Below are positions 62,607 to 64,000 of a stretch of DNA of 64,000 nucleotides, piece by piece. This DNA is from Candidatus Trichofilum aggregatum (lineage in GTDB: Bacteria; Chloroflexota; Anaerolineae; Promineifilales; Promineifilaceae). How positions within the stretch are numbered: the first letter of the stretch is position 1; every line of letters begins with the position of its first letter. The position numbers and the translations under genes were made by a program. The notes beneath the pieces were generated by a model. It ran no database searches. It was given only the letters and a program-made list of their open reading frames with translations, and was not told the origin of the DNA. The stretch lies in assembly GCA_016716885.1 (NCBI GenBank), contig JADJUV010000054.1:24735-88734 (forward strand), given 5' to 3'.

Positions 62607-63125
62607 TTAGCCCTCAGTCCTCAATAATTGTGCGGCGAAGGTTTGATGCTCTGGGGTGGCGAGGCCTTGGTGTAGGGTTTGTAAGAGTTGGGAGAGATCA
62701 TCGTTCCAGAACGCGGCCGCGTCCAACCACAGCCCCGGAAACAGTTCACTGCGCCAGACGTTTTGTTCGTCAGGTTGTAACGATTTATAAACACCATCCC
62801 GCAAGACAAACCAATCCACTTTTTGTTCATACACCTGAAACACCAGATATTCTTTGACCCCGTTACGAGCGTACACCCGTTTTTTCTGGTGCATATCATA
62901 CGAAGCACTACTGGCGGCAATTTCCACGATTAATTCAGGTGGCCTTTCCACATAATCATCTTCGCTCACTTTGGCTCGTCCCCTATCTTTCTGGCACATA
63001 CAAAAAGGCATCTGGCTGAACTTCATTCTCAAAGTCCAGACGTACCGTACCGTTGTCGCCCAGAAATAACCCTTTCGTCGCGGCTCGTGATGGGTTGGGG
63101 TTGAAAAATGCGGATACCGCTCTCG
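62607..63125 (-). pseudogene. Uma2-family (DUF820) endonuclease-like gene, truncated and frameshifted
   Basis: The 3' part (from about 62985) reads RGRAKVSEDDYVERPPELIVEIAASS...KKRVYARNGVKEYLVF, the core of Uma2/PD-(D/E)xK-type proteins with VEIA and the catalytic-pocket KKRVYARNGV. The upstream part, in another frame, reads NGTVRLDFENEVQPDAFLYVPER and should join directly, so an indel at about 62979-62991 is implied. The N-terminal 60-80 residues typical of the family are missing: the next upstream gene ends at 63152. It is therefore probably a degraded gene. These proteins are common in filamentous bacteria and of unclear function. Its position behind a lipoprotein-like gene has no evident meaning. 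Confidence 0.65.
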
Positions 63126-63151
63126 CCTGCGGCCGCAGGCTTCTCTTCAGA

Positions 63152-64000
63152 TTAAGGCCACAAGGTAGAAGGCGTTTCCAGACAGGCTGGATTTTCAGGG
63201 TTTTTGAATTGTTCATAAAACTCTAGTAACGTTAAATCTGTAGCTTCCTGAAGAGGAAGATAAAATTGATCTATACCAACTTGCGCCGACTCCTGATGTG
63301 CTTCTTCAAATGTGATTCCCCTATTTGGTGAAACCAACCACAAAAAAGGAGCTAGGTAGTCAAAGCAACCAACAATGCTCTCTGTGTGTTTAGTTGCATT
63401 CTGAAGACTGTAAGTAACAACAAAACCTTCTTGATAGACCAGAGTTAGACGAAATGGTATGGTACCACCTGGTGTATTATTGTAAGTGTTGAGCCACACC
63501 TCATCAGGTTGGCCATAGTCATTCAATAGCTGTGATAGAAAATAATTAGGAGTACTACCAGCTGTTTGTATACTCCTAATTACATCATCGCGTACAGTAT
63601 AAGCACCCCCATAGACTATCGAGGGCGCAACCTTATCTGGAATGTAAATATTAACAGAGTAGGAAATCGCATTACCTATACCCCTTGAAGTAATCTCGGC
63701 AAAAGTAGCTAGAAATGGTTGCACCTTTCGCCAGACTGTTTCTCCTGGGGTAGCTCCCCACCAACAGGGCAAACGGCAATCTTCGTTACCTCGGATCAAA
63801 TTTAATACGAAATCTTCTACTTCATCAGTTGGTATTGTCGGCAATGGTAAAACAGTTCTTGGCAGTTCTAGCCCATTTGTATCCGTCGGGATAGGGGTCT
63901 CCGATCGCAAAAAGGGTGCAGGGCTTTCAACTAACAGTGTAGGTGTTGCTGGTACTTGAGACTCTTGAGGAAGATCTGTGACGGATACTACTGTTAGGGT
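63152..64000 (-). CDS. Lipoprotein-like hypothetical, 5' part beyond window
   Basis: The frame is open to the window edge at 64000 with no convincing start inside; upstream codons (VSVTDLPQESQVPATPTLLVESPAPF) are a Pro/Thr-rich linker that usually follows a signal peptide. The folded part carries NLIRGNEDCRLPCWWGATPGETVW, a Cys-Trp-rich motif I have seen in secreted Chloroflexota proteins, and a second Cys in IVGCFDYLAPFLWLV, so disulfides are possible. The last 60 residues are predicted helical. No catalytic motif or known domain is recognised; the role is unknown. Confidence 0.7.
   Translation of the reverse strand, partial: TLTVVSVTDLPQESQVPATPTLLVESPAPFLRSETPIPTDTNGLELPRTVLPLPTIPTDEVEDFVLNLIRGNEDCRLPCWWGATPGETVWRKVQPFLATFAEITSRGIGNAISYSVNIYIPDKVAPSIVYGGAYTVRDDVIRSIQTAGSTPNYFLSQLLNDYGQPDEVWLNTYNNTPGGTIPFRLTLVYQEGFVVTYSLQNATKHTESIVGCFDYLAPFLWLVSPNRGITFEEAHQESAQVGIDQFYLPLQEATDLTLLEFYEQFKNPENPACLETPSTLWP

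Larger units (their letters stand above)
936..63136. repeat. Dispersed NotI-type palindromic octamer GCGGCCGC, about 84 copies
   Basis: Positions read by eye (first base, some may be off by one or two) include 936, 2051, 2422, 3265, 3750, 4555, 4751, 4882, 4931, 5953, 6204, 6222, 7680, 7915, 9368, 9559, 9648, 10588, 11876, 11975, 12027, 12498, 12669, 14647, 14755, 15464, 16157, 16947, 17403, 18143, 18331, 19593, 19741, 20376, 20508, 20656, 21096, 21506, 21573, and then on average one per 1.0 kb to 63129. Many extend to CGCGGCCGCG. In genes it is read as Ala-Ala-Ala, Arg-Gly-Arg or Arg-Pro-Leu depending on frame, so selection or mutation acts on DNA, not on protein. Confidence 0.9.

Noticed and set aside
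1..64000. tRNA or rRNA genes
   Set aside because: No T-loop-like GGTTCGAATCC context with matching acceptor stems and no rRNA signature was found by eye.

Overview
The window reads as part of a Chloroflexota chromosome, most likely Anaerolineae-like. The support is indirect: very long GAF/PAS sensor proteins, a KimA-like potassium transporter beside TrkA proteins, a choice-of-anchor beta-helix surface protein, zinc-ribbon plus small membrane protein operons and mid GC content. No rRNA or tRNA gene was recognised, and all similarity statements are by eye.

Layout. 1-2492 (minus): operon of a zinc-ribbon protein cut by the window edge, a small membrane protein, a DUF6754-like protein and a small hydrophobic protein, behind a good sigma70-type promoter. 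2943-3850 (minus): a membrane-anchored cytochrome c overlapping a thioredoxin-like lipoprotein in which both cysteine codons of the CxxC motif are UGA, followed by a SECIS-like hairpin. 4450-10741 (plus): zinc-type dehydrogenase, GAF histidine kinase, REC-kinase hybrid and MocR regulator. 11262-11802: BrnTA toxin-antitoxin pair. 12123-16172 (plus): KimA-like transporter behind a promoter and terminator-bearing leader, then two TrkA-type proteins. 16509-21599 (plus): M16 peptidase, beta-helix surface protein and a ClC channel with a TrkA-C tail.

21784-56401 (minus) is the centrepiece: about 35 kb of same-direction sensor genes. Starting from 56401 it holds membrane/Cache/HAMP/GAF receptors, a solute-binding lipoprotein, membrane/PAS/GAF proteins, two giant GAF/PAS proteins (about 2130 and 2800 residues, each broken in this sequence), one histidine kinase (1431 codons) and one stand-alone receiver. 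Only the last-but-one gene carries a kinase domain. The seven kinase-less GAF/PAS genes all end in a related tail of about 50 residues where a kinase core would normally sit. I infer one sensory apparatus in which many ligand, redox or light inputs (one PAS is a LOV domain) converge on one kinase and one receiver. 57003-64000: murA with Asp in place of the catalytic Cys, rplI, a RodZ-like gene, rimO, an RlmM-like methyltransferase, a broken Uma2 gene and a lipoprotein-like gene running off the edge.

Across the window the palindromic octamer GCGGCCGC occurs about 84 times (chance expectation about 2), in genes and spacers and in all reading frames, recalling HIP1 of cyanobacteria. Spacers also carry at least three dispersed repeat families, short word-like tandem repeats and long G homopolymers. 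Several genes are broken at short homopolymers, so part of the damage may be sequencing error; this limits any pseudogene claim.
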